NCBI GenBank assembly: GCA_026708085.1 | Contig: JAPOVP010000083.1 | Location: 1-64,000 of the forward strand | Length of the DNA stretch: 64,000 nucleotides | Source: Caldilineaceae bacterium | Lineage (GTDB): Bacteria; Chloroflexota; Anaerolineae; Caldilineales; Caldilineaceae | Reading direction: 5' to 3' | Part shown: positions 53,886 through 62,443 of the stretch, piece by piece | How positions within the stretch are numbered: position 1 is the stretch's first letter | Layout: the number at the start of each line of letters is the position of its first letter | Program-made: the position numbers and the translations under genes | The notes under the pieces: model-generated | What the model was told of the DNA's origin: nothing | Database searches by the model: none | Seen by the model: the letters and a program-made list of their open reading frames with translations, nothing else

Positions 53886-55907
53886 ATGAAGGACGGAATT
53901 GATCGTAGAACTTTCCTGCGGATGAGCGGCCTCTCGGCCGCGGCCGCAGTTGCTGCGGCCTGCGGCGCGCCCGGCGGCGACGCCGAACCGGAGGCCGCGG
54001 ACGAGGCCCCGGCAGCGGAGGAGGCCCCCGCCGCCGATTCGGGCACGATGTCCAAGTACAACGAGTCGCCCCTGCTAGCCGAGCGCGTCGCCGCTGGCAC
54101 GCTGCCGCCGGTCGATGAACGTCTCCCGGCCAACCCGGTGGTCATCGAACCCCTGGAAGAGGTCGGCCAGTACGGCGGCACCACTCGCGTTGCCATCGGT
54201 AACCCCAATCACCTCTTTGGCGATCCTCAGGCCGTCATGGGCACCGAACTGATCCTGCGCATCGCGCCCGACTTCTCCTCCATCACCAGCGGCCTGGCCG
54301 AGAGCTGGGAGTTCAACGAGGACGCCACCGAGCAGATCCTGCACCTGCGTGAGGGGCTCATGTGGTCCGACGGCGCGCCCTTCAGCGCCGACGACTTCAT
54401 GTTCTCCTGGCACGACCTCTGGCTCAACGAAGAATACGCGCCCGGCGGTCCTCCCACCGCCTGGAAGGCGGGAGCTTCGCCCGGTGGCGATCCGCTGCAG
54501 ATGGAGAAGATCGACGATTACACGATCAAGCTCTCCTTCTCCAAGCCCTATCCCCTGATCGTTCTCCACGAGACCTTCTACGCCGGTTCGCAGGGCGGCT
54601 TGTGGCAGCCCGCCCACTATCTTAAGCAGTTCCATCCCGAATACGGCGATGCCGACGAGATCGCCAAGATGACCGAAGAAGCCGGTTTTGAGGAGTGGCG
54701 CCAGCTGATCCGTGACAAGGGCCGTGTCGGCTCCACGATTCCTGCTCAAATAGGCCTGCCGGGAATGACCGCCTTCATCCGCGTCGACGACGCCCCTGAC
54801 CACCACACTTACGAGCGCAACCCCTACTACTGGAAGATAGACACCGCTGGCAACCAGCTGCCCTACATCGACAAAACGATCGTGTTCGTGATCGGCGACC
54901 GTGAAGTCGCCAATGCCAAGCTGATCGCCGGCGAGTTGGAATTCTCCGGCCGGCAGGCCGATCTGGCCAACATGGAACTGTACATGGCCAATCTGGAGTC
55001 GGCAGACCTGAAAATCAAGATGTGGAAGTCGACCTTCCCCGGCCGTACCATCATCGTTCCCAACCATACCCACAAAGACCCGCAGGTTCGAGAGTTCTTC
55101 GGCAACAAGGATGTACGCCACGCGATGTCGATTTCTATCAACCGCGAAGAGATCAACGACGTCGTCTACTTCGGCCTCGGCGAACCCCGCCAGTGGGCAG
55201 CCTGGCCCGGCTCCAAGTACTACGAGGAGGGCGATGAGTCCCACTGGGCCCAGTTCGACCCGGATATGGCCATGGAACTGCTTGATCAGGCCGGCTACTC
55301 GGAGAAAGACGCCGACGGCTTCCGCCTCTTCCCTGACGGCTCGCGCGTAAGTTGGGTAATCCAGCTCGACACCGAGCAGGCCGATGTCCTCGATGTCTTC
55401 GAACTGGTTGTCGAACAGTGGCGTCAGGTCGGCCTCGACCCGTCGCTCCGTCCAATCAACCGCTCCCATCTGAACGAACTGGTCGCCGCCAACGATATGG
55501 GTATGTCCGGCTGGGAAGGCGACATCTCCGACATTACCTGGGTCTGGTGCTCGCGGCTCAACCACCCCGGACAGTGCAACGTACCCTGGGGCAAGGGCTA
55601 TGACATCTGGCTGGACGGCGACCAGGAAAGTGAGATCGCCGTCGAACCGCCGGACGAGGTCGCCTGGGTCTACCACCGCTGGCAGGAAATGATCGACGCC
55701 GTCACCGAAGAGGAGCACGTCGCCATCGCCCGCGAGCTGTGGGAATGGTTCTACGACTACCTGCCCGGCTTCGGCACTGTCGGCATCCCCAAGCCGGTCG
55801 TCATGAAGAAGAACCTGACCAACTTCCCCGACGACGGTGTATGGGGCTTCTCAGTGATTCGGGCCGTCCCGGTACATCCCGAGCAGTTCTTCTATAAGCA
55901 GAGCTAG
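53886..55907 (+). CDS. ABC transporter family-5 solute-binding lipoprotein (second)
   Basis: 673 aa, same length and design as the protein at 51096. A Tat motif (DRRTFLRMSG) is followed by an alanine-rich hydrophobic stretch ending in VAAACG (lipobox-like), an Asp/Glu/Ala linker, then the family-5 core (LHLREGLMWSDGAPFSADDF; RNPYYWKIDTAGNQLPYIDKT; VRHAMSISINREEINDVVYF). The shared segment LPPVDERLPA before the core confirms duplication. Divergence in the core suggests different ligands. A 12-pair hairpin follows the stop, then the permease genes, so this one is closest to the transporter. Confidence 0.92.
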   Translation: MKDGIDRRTFLRMSGLSAAAAVAAACGAPGGDAEPEAADEAPAAEEAPAADSGTMSKYNESPLLAERVAAGTLPPVDERLPANPVVIEPLEEVGQYGGTTRVAIGNPNHLFGDPQAVMGTELILRIAPDFSSITSGLAESWEFNEDATEQILHLREGLMWSDGAPFSADDFMFSWHDLWLNEEYAPGGPPTAWKAGASPGGDPLQMEKIDDYTIKLSFSKPYPLIVLHETFYAGSQGGLWQPAHYLKQFHPEYGDADEIAKMTEEAGFEEWRQLIRDKGRVGSTIPAQIGLPGMTAFIRVDDAPDHHTYERNPYYWKIDTAGNQLPYIDKTIVFVIGDREVANAKLIAGELEFSGRQADLANMELYMANLESADLKIKMWKSTFPGRTIIVPNHTHKDPQVREFFGNKDVRHAMSISINREEINDVVYFGLGEPRQWAAWPGSKYYEEGDESHWAQFDPDMAMELLDQAGYSEKDADGFRLFPDGSRVSWVIQLDTEQADVLDVFELVVEQWRQVGLDPSLRPINRSHLNELVAANDMGMSGWEGDISDITWVWCSRLNHPGQCNVPWGKGYDIWLDGDQESEIAVEPPDEVAWVYHRWQEMIDAVTEEEHVAIARELWEWFYDYLPGFGTVGIPKPVVMKKNLTNFPDDGVWGFSVIRAVPVHPEQFFYKQS

Positions 55908-55922
55908 AATCGAAAATAAGCA

Positions 55923-55962
55923 GAAGGCCGGCGGCCAGTTTCCTATTTGACCGCCGGCCTTC
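55923..55962 (+). terminator. Strong hairpin between binding-protein and permease genes
   Basis: GAAGGCCGGCGG pairs perfectly with CCGCCGGCCTTC across a 16-base loop, 15 bases after the stop of the second binding protein. There is no T run. Such hairpins commonly let the binding protein be made in excess over the membrane parts by protecting or partly ending the upstream mRNA. Confidence 0.7.
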
Positions 55963-56000
55963 AAATACGTTCCCCGTTAACTGTTCGTCATTACACTGTC

Positions 56001-56999
56001 ATGCGCGAATACATCCTGCGTCGCGTCCTTCAATTGATTCCGACGCTTATCCTCATTTCAATTGTCAGCTTTACGATCATCCAGCTCCCGCCGGGTGATT
56101 ACGTGACCACCTATGTGGCCAACCTGGCGGCGGCCGGCGAGGAGCTGAGCGAAGAGGAAATCGTGGCGCTGGAGGCCCACTACGGTCTGAACCAGCCGGG
56201 ATACATTCAGTACATCAAGTGGATCACGAACTTCGTGCAAGGGGATATGGGGCTCTCATTCTATTGGGATCGCCCCGTCAACAGGCTCATAGGCGAGCGG
56301 CTGATGTTGACAATGATCATGTCATTCTTCACACTCCTCTTCGTCTACGCCATGGCCATCCCCATCGGCATCTATTCCGCCGTGCGGCAATACAGCCTCG
56401 CCGACTATGTGTTTACCTTCATAGGCTTCATTGGTCTTGCGACGCCGAACTTCCTTCTTGCACTCATCTTCATGTACATAGGCATCAAAGCCTTCGGCGC
56501 CAGTGCCGGCGGCCTCTTCTCCACCGAGTTTCTCGACGCGCCTTGGAGCGTTGCCAGGGTCTGGGACATGCTCAAGCACATGTGGTTGCCGGTCGTGATT
56601 GTCGGCACCGCCGGCACCGCGGGGACCATCCGCGTGATGCGCGCGACGACACTCGATGAACTTGGCCGCCCCTACGTCGAGACCGCGCGGTCCAAAGGCC
56701 TGCGCGAAGGTCCGCTCACCATGAAGTACCCTGTGCGCGTCGCCCTCAACCCCATCTTGAGCACCGTCGGCTGGCGGCTTCCCGAAATCGTCTCCGGCAC
56801 CGTACTCGTGGCGCTCGTGTTGAACCTGCCCACGACCGGACCGCTGCTCTGGCGTGCGCTCATGTCCCAGGACCTCTACCTTGCCGCCAGCATGATTATG
56901 ATTCTGAGCACGCTCACTCTGATCGGCACTCTGATCTCGGATATCCTCCTGGCATGGGTCGATCCGCGTATTCGCTACGGGGAACGAGGTACGACATGA
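56001..56999 (+). CDS. ABC transporter permease (DppB/OppB type)
   Basis: 332-aa inner-membrane permease from ATG 56001 (MREYILRRVLQLIPTLILISIVSF, the usual DppB start); the longer ORF start runs back into the hairpin. Six helices are expected. The EAA loop for contact with the ATPase is LDELGRPYVETARSKGLREGPLTMKYPVRVALNP (about residues 215-248). A small loop after helix 1 carries GDYVTTYVANLAAAG. The stop overlaps the next start as ATGA. Confidence 0.93.
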   Translation: MREYILRRVLQLIPTLILISIVSFTIIQLPPGDYVTTYVANLAAAGEELSEEEIVALEAHYGLNQPGYIQYIKWITNFVQGDMGLSFYWDRPVNRLIGERLMLTMIMSFFTLLFVYAMAIPIGIYSAVRQYSLADYVFTFIGFIGLATPNFLLALIFMYIGIKAFGASAGGLFSTEFLDAPWSVARVWDMLKHMWLPVVIVGTAGTAGTIRVMRATTLDELGRPYVETARSKGLREGPLTMKYPVRVALNPILSTVGWRLPEIVSGTVLVALVLNLPTTGPLLWRALMSQDLYLAASMIMILSTLTLIGTLISDILLAWVDPRIRYGERGTT

Positions 57000-58183
57000 C
57001 CACTTCTGCCGCGCCCGAGCCGGCATCCTCGCCCTACGAAAGTGGAAACCTGTCCGATCTCCTCGAAGCCGAAGGCACGATTGGCGAATCCAGAACCCAG
57101 TTCCTCACGCCGCGACAGCTGATGCTGCTCCGTTTCAAGCGCAATAAGTTGGCTGTTATTTCGTTCTGGTTTCTCGCCCTTCTCTATATTTCAGCGCTGT
57201 TCGCCCCGGTCATCTCGCCATACGACAAAACGCACCGCTTCAACAAGCATCTCTATCTTCCTCCCAGAGAGATTCATATCATCAACGAGAACGGAGGACT
57301 GCAGCGTCCCTTCGTCTACGCGGTCAAGATCGAGACAAACAAGGAGACCTTTACTCGCGATTTTGTCGAAGACCGCAGCCAGCAGTATCCCGTCCAGTTC
57401 TTTGTCAAAGGGGACCCCTACAAGCTCTGGGGCCTATTCAGGATGGACTGGCATCTCTTCGGTGTCGAAAACGCCGAAGAGGTCGGCCCCATCTTTCTTC
57501 TGGGGGGAGACAAGTTCGGTCGGGATATCCTGGGCCGCGCCCTGTACGGAGGACGCATTTCCTTGACCATCGGTCTTGTGGGCGTCACCATCAGCCTCAT
57601 CATTGGCCTGCTCTTGGGGGGCTTGTCGGGGCTCTACGGGGGCGTCGTCGACAACCTCATCCAGCGGCTGATCGAGTTCATTCGATCGATCCCGACGATT
57701 CCTCTTTGGATGGGACTGGCCGCGGCTCTGCCGGCCGACTGGCCGCAAATCCGAATCTATTTCGGCATCACCATCATCCTTTCATTGCTCGCCTGGACAA
57801 CGCTGGCGCGCGTTGTGAGGGGGAAGTTCCTCTCCCTCCGCAATGAAGACTTTGTCCTCGCCGCCCAGTCTGCCGGCGCCAACCAATGGTACCTGATCTG
57901 GCAGCACCTCGTTCCCTCCTTTATGAGCTACGTGCTCGTGGACATTACCCTGGCCATTCCCGGCATGATCATCGGAGAAACCGCACTGAGCTTTCTCGGG
58001 CTGGGATTGGTATCGCCCACTGTCAGTTGGGGTGTGATGCTGAAAGACGCGCAGCAAGTCGTCGAGATCGCGATTCATCCGTGGATCCTGTGGCCCGCCA
58101 TGTTCGTGGTCGTCACCGTGCTGGCCCTCAACTTCATCGGCGACGGTCTGCGCGACGCAGCCGACCCGTACGCTGACCTGTAA
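56996..58183 (+). CDS. ABC transporter permease (DppC/OppC type)
   Basis: 395-aa permease partner. ATG 56996 overlaps the previous stop by four bases. Helix 1 (LAVISFWFLALLYISALFAPVI) is followed by an unusually long extracytoplasmic segment of about 110 residues (YDKTHRFNKHLYLPP ... FLLGGDKFGRDILGRALYGG), then the conserved membrane domain with the EAA loop ARVVRGKFLSLRNEDFVLAAQSAGANQWYLIWQHLVP. The long segment is more than in E. coli DppC and may contact the large binding proteins. Confidence 0.92.
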   Translation: MTTSAAPEPASSPYESGNLSDLLEAEGTIGESRTQFLTPRQLMLLRFKRNKLAVISFWFLALLYISALFAPVISPYDKTHRFNKHLYLPPREIHIINENGGLQRPFVYAVKIETNKETFTRDFVEDRSQQYPVQFFVKGDPYKLWGLFRMDWHLFGVENAEEVGPIFLLGGDKFGRDILGRALYGGRISLTIGLVGVTISLIIGLLLGGLSGLYGGVVDNLIQRLIEFIRSIPTIPLWMGLAAALPADWPQIRIYFGITIILSLLAWTTLARVVRGKFLSLRNEDFVLAAQSAGANQWYLIWQHLVPSFMSYVLVDITLAIPGMIIGETALSFLGLGLVSPTVSWGVMLKDAQQVVEIAIHPWILWPAMFVVVTVLALNFIGDGLRDAADPYADL

Positions 58184-58259
58184 ATGGCAACTCCAGAGAA
58201 ACCGGTTTTGGTTGTCCTGCTTGCCCAACCGCCGCCGCCCACTTGTCACTGTACTTGAA

Positions 58260-59309
58260 ATGGATAACCTGCTCGAAGTCAGAAACCTGCAGACACACTT
58301 CTTCATGGCCGAAGGAGTCGCCAAGGCCGTCGATAGCACGACCTTTTCCATCCGCCGCGGGCAGGTCTTGGGCGTCGTCGGCGAAAGCGGCTGCGGCAAG
58401 AGCGTCACCGCCCGCTCGATCATGCGTATGGTGAGGCCGCCGGGCCATACAGTGGATGGCGAAATCTTTTACTCGCGAGACGACCAGAACGGGCAGGACA
58501 TGACTCTGGACCTGCTTCAACTTCCCGCCACGGGCACGGAAATGCGCGCGATTCGCGGCGGTGAGATCGCCATGATCTTCCAGGAACCGCGCGCCTCGCT
58601 CAGTCCGGTCCATCGTGTTGGCGACCAGATTACCGAAAACATCCTGCTGCACCAGTCCGTAACTCAGGCCGAAGCCGAAGATATCGCCATCGAAATGCTG
58701 CGGCAAGTGCATATTCCGTTGGCCGAGCAGCGTATGGACGCCTTCGCCCACCAGCTGAGCGGCGGTATGTGCCAGCGAGTCATGATTGCAATGGCCCTTT
58801 CCTGCCACCCCAGTCTCCTCATCGCCGACGAACCAACCACGGCCTTGGACGTGACCACCGAAGCCCAGATCCTGGAGCTGATGCAAGGGCTGCAGGCCGA
58901 TCTGAATATGGCTATCATGTTCATCACCCACGACCTGGGCGTCGTCGCCGATATGGCCGACGAAGTCGCGGTAATGTACCTGGGCAAGATCGTTGAACGG
59001 GGCGCGGCCGCAGACATCTTCCGCGACCCCAAGCACCCCTATACGATTGCTCTGCTGGAATCCCTGCCGCGCATGGATCAGAGGCGCGAATGGCTACAGA
59101 CAATTCGCGGCGTTGTGCCGGATCCCTATAGCACACTCAGCGGCTGTCCCTTTCATCCCCGTTGCGCCGATTTCATCGCCGGCGTCTGCGACGAAATCGT
59201 ACCCCAGCCAATAACTTTGGAAGACAACCGCGAAGTGCGTTGCCTCCTGTATACTGAACACGCACATCAGGAAAGCGCCCCAGTCGCAGAGGAAACCAGC
59301 CATCAATAG
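58260..59309 (+). CDS. ABC transporter ATP-binding protein (OppD/DppD type)
   Basis: 349-aa ATPase. Walker [14 protein letters not shown] (about residue 41), Q-loop [14 protein letters not shown], signature [15 protein letters not shown] (C in place of the more common R-Q context), Walker [15 protein letters not shown], and switch histidine [12 protein letters not shown]. The C-terminal oligopeptide-type extension contains the cysteines [17 protein letters not shown], usual for a 4Fe-4S-like site in this subfamily. No clear Shine-Dalgarno precedes ATG 58260, though the domain start fits. Confidence 0.93.
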   Translation: MDNLLEVRNLQTHFFMAEGVAKAVDSTTFSIRRGQVLGVVGESGCGKSVTARSIMRMVRPPGHTVDGEIFYSRDDQNGQDMTLDLLQLPATGTEMRAIRGGEIAMIFQEPRASLSPVHRVGDQITENILLHQSVTQAEAEDIAIEMLRQVHIPLAEQRMDAFAHQLSGGMCQRVMIAMALSCHPSLLIADEPTTALDVTTEAQILELMQGLQADLNMAIMFITHDLGVVADMADEVAVMYLGKIVERGAAADIFRDPKHPYTIALLESLPRMDQRREWLQTIRGVVPDPYSTLSGCPFHPRCADFIAGVCDEIVPQPITLEDNREVRCLLYTEHAHQESAPVAEETSHQ

Positions 59310-60339
59310 CGATTCAAACAGCTTTTCGCTCCTGGAAGTAAACGGGCTGAAAAAACACTTTCCGATCACAGCCGGACTGTTCTCCAAGGTCGTTAGCCAT
59401 ATCAAGGCCGTGGATGGCGTCGACTTTGCTCTGCAAAAGGGAGAAACGTTGGGCCTGGTCGGCGAGAGCGGCTGCGGCAAGACTACAGTGGGCCGCCTCA
59501 TCATGCGCTTGTACGAGCCCACAGCCGGCAACATTCAGTTTCGTCCTCAAGGCGAAGAGGGTGAGGATTACAACTTGGCCGCGCTGGACAACGCCGCCCT
59601 TCGTCCCGTGCGCTCCCACCTTCAGATGATTTTTCAGGACCCCTACACATCGCTGAATCCCCGCAAAACGATCCTCGATATCATCGGCGAGCCTCTCCGG
59701 CTGAACGGCATGAACAAGGGGTCCGAACTCGAGGACCGCGTGGTGGAGATGCTGCGCCTCGTAGGTCTCCGGCCCGAATACATCACCCGCTACCCCCACG
59801 CCTTCAGCGGCGGACAGCGCCAGCGCATCGGCATCGCCCGCGCCCTCATCCTCAATCCCACCCTCGTCATCGCCGATGAACCCGTATCCGCGCTCGATGT
59901 ATCAGTCCAGGCGCAGATCCTCAACCTGCTCAAATTCCTCCAACGCGAACTGGACCTGACCTACCTGTTCATCGCCCACGATCTTGGCGTAGTAAAGCAC
60001 ATCAGTGACCGGGTCGCGGTGATGTACGTGGGCAAACTGGTTGAGCTGGCTGACGCAGACGATCTCTATCGCAAACCTCTCCACCCGTACACGGAAGCGC
60101 TTCTCTCTGCCGTGCATGTGGCCGGCCCAACGCATAGCCAGTCCGAGCGCATCGTCCTGGAAGGTGAAGTAGCCGACCCCTCCAATCCCCCGTCCGGCTG
60201 CTACTTCCACCCTCGCTGCCGCTACGCCCAGGACCAATGTCACCAGGAAACGCCAAAGCTGCGAAACCTGACTGGCGAGAGATACGTTGCCTGCCACTTC
60301 GCCGAAGAGCTGGACCTGGCAGGCGCCGGCACCGCCTAG
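59302..60339 (+). CDS. ABC transporter ATP-binding protein (OppF/DppF type), apparent ATC start
   Basis: ATPase partner of the previous gene. The ORF caller starts at GTG 59410, but the conserved N-terminus ([18 protein letters not shown], then KAVDGVDF) is encoded upstream in the same frame. No ATG, GTG or TTG exists there. ATC 59302 lies six bases after AGAGGAAA and overlaps the previous stop by 8 bases, as other couplings in this window do, giving 345 aa. Walker A is [13 protein letters not shown], signature [15 protein letters not shown], Walker [15 protein letters not shown], switch [10 protein letters not shown], and a C-terminal cysteine cluster [18 protein letters not shown] initiation or a substituted ATG are the options. 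Confidence 0.85.
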   Translation: MNSDSNSFSLLEVNGLKKHFPITAGLFSKVVSHIKAVDGVDFALQKGETLGLVGESGCGKTTVGRLIMRLYEPTAGNIQFRPQGEEGEDYNLAALDNAALRPVRSHLQMIFQDPYTSLNPRKTILDIIGEPLRLNGMNKGSELEDRVVEMLRLVGLRPEYITRYPHAFSGGQRQRIGIARALILNPTLVIADEPVSALDVSVQAQILNLLKFLQRELDLTYLFIAHDLGVVKHISDRVAVMYVGKLVELADADDLYRKPLHPYTEALLSAVHVAGPTHSQSERIVLEGEVADPSNPPSGCYFHPRCRYAQDQCHQETPKLRNLTGERYVACHFAEELDLAGAGTA

Positions 60340-60372
60340 ACCCAACTGAAATCAAATGAGGAGAATGCGCTG

Positions 60373-61530
60373 ATGACCATGCGCCCCATCACTTCCGGCC
60401 CCAGGCATCACTGGTTCGGCTACTATGACAAGCTGCAGTTCGACCCCTCCAGCCGCTACGTACTCGGCATGGAGGTCGATTTCGAGCACCGCTCGCCAAA
60501 CGCAGAAGATGTGATCGGCATCGGGATGATCGACCTTACCGACGGCAACCGCTGGATTGAGTTGGGCGAGACAAAGGCCTGGTGCTGGCAGCAGGGCTGT
60601 ATGCTCCAGTGGATCCCCGGCTCTGACAGGGAGGTTGTCTGGAACGACCGCGTAGACGACGGCTTCGTCTGCCGCATCGTAGACGTGCACTCAGGCAAGA
60701 TGCGCACCGTCGACTGTCCAATCTATACCATCTCTCCCGACGGCCGCACCGCCATCGGCGCCGACTTCCGCCGCATAAACCACATGCGGCCCGGCTACGG
60801 CTACGCCGGCATCCCCGACCCCAACTTCGACCGTCTGGCGCCCGAAGACGTCGGCATCCACCGCGTTGACCTGGAGACCGGCCACGCCTCCCTTATCGTT
60901 TCCATCGCCCAGGTCGCCGCTATCCCCTATCCCCACATGGACATCAGTGGAGCCAGGCACTACTTCAATCACCTGCTCTTCAATACCGACGGCTCTCGCT
61001 TCATCTTCCTGCATCGCTGGCGGTTCGGCGATGCCGGTTTCAACACCCGCATGATGACGGCCGCAACTGACGGCTCCGACATCTACCCCGTCGACCAGTA
61101 CGGGCACACCTCTCACTTCATCTGGCGCGACCCCGAACACATCCTTGCATGGGCCCGCCATCCCTCGCACGGAGACGCCTTCTACATCTACCGCGACCGC
61201 ACGCAGGACGCGAAGGTTATCGGCAAAGGTGTGATGAAGCTGAACGGGCACTGCACCTATCTTGCCGACACAAACTGGATTCTCAACGACACCTATCCCG
61301 TACCCAGGGGCGACGGCAGGGTCCAGGAGTTATACCTTTACAATGTGGAGAGTGGCCAGAGGACGGAACTGGGAGAATACGCCTCATACCCGGAATATAC
61401 GGGCGAGTGGCGCTGCGATCTCCATCCGCGCTCCAGCCCGGATGGGAGGATGATCACAGTCGATTCAGTACATGGGGGTTACGGTCGTCAGATCTACCTG
61501 ATGGACATCTCCGCACACCAGGGCATCTAG
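60373..61530 (+). CDS. Beta-propeller protein, HHWFGYYDK type (paralogue 2)
   Basis: 385 aa, no signal peptide, GAGGAG upstream. Same motifs in the same order as the protein at 46886: SGPRHHWFGYYDKLQFDPSS, ISPDGRTAIGADFRRI, FIFLHRWRFGD, SHFIWRDPEHILAWARHPSHGD, NGHCTYLADTNWILNDTYP, CDLHPRSSPDGRMITVDSVHGG. The invariant histidines make a metal-dependent active site likely. It follows the last transporter ATPase by 33 bases, so it is probably the final gene of the uptake operon. That supports a role in degrading or isomerising the imported oligosaccharide. The lyase idea rests on resemblance to PL22 only. Confidence 0.78.
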   Translation: MTMRPITSGPRHHWFGYYDKLQFDPSSRYVLGMEVDFEHRSPNAEDVIGIGMIDLTDGNRWIELGETKAWCWQQGCMLQWIPGSDREVVWNDRVDDGFVCRIVDVHSGKMRTVDCPIYTISPDGRTAIGADFRRINHMRPGYGYAGIPDPNFDRLAPEDVGIHRVDLETGHASLIVSIAQVAAIPYPHMDISGARHYFNHLLFNTDGSRFIFLHRWRFGDAGFNTRMMTAATDGSDIYPVDQYGHTSHFIWRDPEHILAWARHPSHGDAFYIYRDRTQDAKVIGKGVMKLNGHCTYLADTNWILNDTYPVPRGDGRVQELYLYNVESGQRTELGEYASYPEYTGEWRCDLHPRSSPDGRMITVDSVHGGYGRQIYLMDISAHQGI

Positions 61531-61659
61531 TGGAGTAAGGAGGCGTCTGCCCTTGCCTCAGTGCGCGACTTTATCGGGAAAACGACTGTAAGACCTGTCC
61601 GAAATCAAGACTTCTTGCACGGATTACGCAGTGGAATCGCGCCAGTCTTGCCTGCTTTT

Positions 61660-61687
61660 GCGCAATACGAACTACGCAATACGCAAA
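61660..61687. repeat. Short period-7 tract
   Basis: GCGCAAT ACGAACT ACGCAAT ACGCAAA, four heptamers in the convergent gap between the propeller gene and the PH-like gene. Confidence 0.55.
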
Positions 61688-61712
61688 AAGCCCTTCTCAA
61701 CCTGAACGCTCA

Positions 61713-62246
61713 TCAATTCCAGGTATAAGAACCCTTCTCGTCCTGGGGTATCGAGTCGAAGCTCTGCATCGCCTGCCGTCGTTCCGGTGTCAGTCCGGCG
61801 CGGCTGGCAATCTCCTCCGCAAGTTCGGGAATGAAGGGAAGGTCCTCCCGAAACAGTACGGTCGAGTCTTCCGGAGTGTAATGGATCTGCAAGTCCACGT
61901 CTTCTTGGCTAGCTTCCCTTCTGCGCACGACCACATCCAGGCGCGTCATGTTCCCCCACTCCCATCTGCGCGAGATCGCCCAGAAGCGCAACGGGCTCCT
62001 GATAACCAGCCCTTCATCCGAAACCTCGTATACGGTGCCTATGTCGATGACGTGCCCGTAAAGGAGTAGCGCGCCCCAGATCAGGAATGTCCAGGCGATG
62101 GCCTCCACAAAGAAAAGCCGGTCGATTCCCATTGTGAACGTCAAAGTACCCGCAATGAGCAGGGCGGCCGCCGATACCATCGACTTCGGTCGCCCTCGAA
62201 ATCTCACCGCTTCACGGATGTCATCTGCCTGAAGGGATTCAGCCAT
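61713..62246 (-). CDS. Small membrane protein with PH-like (bPH) domain
   Basis: 177 aa from ATG 62246 (MAESLQADDIREAVRFRGRPKS); the longer ORF start adds unrelated sequence. Two adjacent helices (MVSAAALLIAGTLTFTMGI; FFVEAIAWTFLIWGALLLYGHV) are followed by a bacterial PH-like fold: YEVSDEGLVIRSPLRFWAISRRWEWGNMTRLDVVVRR. Such proteins are membrane-bound with a cytosolic PH-like module of unknown ligand. It lies downstream of the STAND regulator on the same strand (about 200 bases), so a shared role is possible but unproven. Confidence 0.7.
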   Translation of the reverse strand: MAESLQADDIREAVRFRGRPKSMVSAAALLIAGTLTFTMGIDRLFFVEAIAWTFLIWGALLLYGHVIDIGTVYEVSDEGLVIRSPLRFWAISRRWEWGNMTRLDVVVRRREASQEDVDLQIHYTPEDSTVLFREDLPFIPELAEEIASRAGLTPERRQAMQSFDSIPQDEKGSYTWN

Positions 62247-62443
62247 AGAACCATTCTGCCTTGAAAAGATGTGTTGATTGCTCTTCCACGCAACCGCGGG
62301 CAACCGTTCTCCATGTGCCCGGTGGGCTGCAACATTTGGACTGGAAATAGTATAGACTGAAGGGAGGAGTGAACAAAATCTGGCGGCCACCTGCGAACTG
62401 CAAATTAACCCGGTCATCCCGCTGGAATTCTGCTTCTGATTGC

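Noticed and set aside
54075-55718. 547-aa minus-strand ORF
   Set aside because: Antisense to the family-5 binding protein; no recognisable domain.
59410-60339. GTG 59410 as the true start of the OppF-like gene
   Set aside because: It would remove the conserved first strand [11 protein letters not shown] and the loop that follows, both present in frame upstream.
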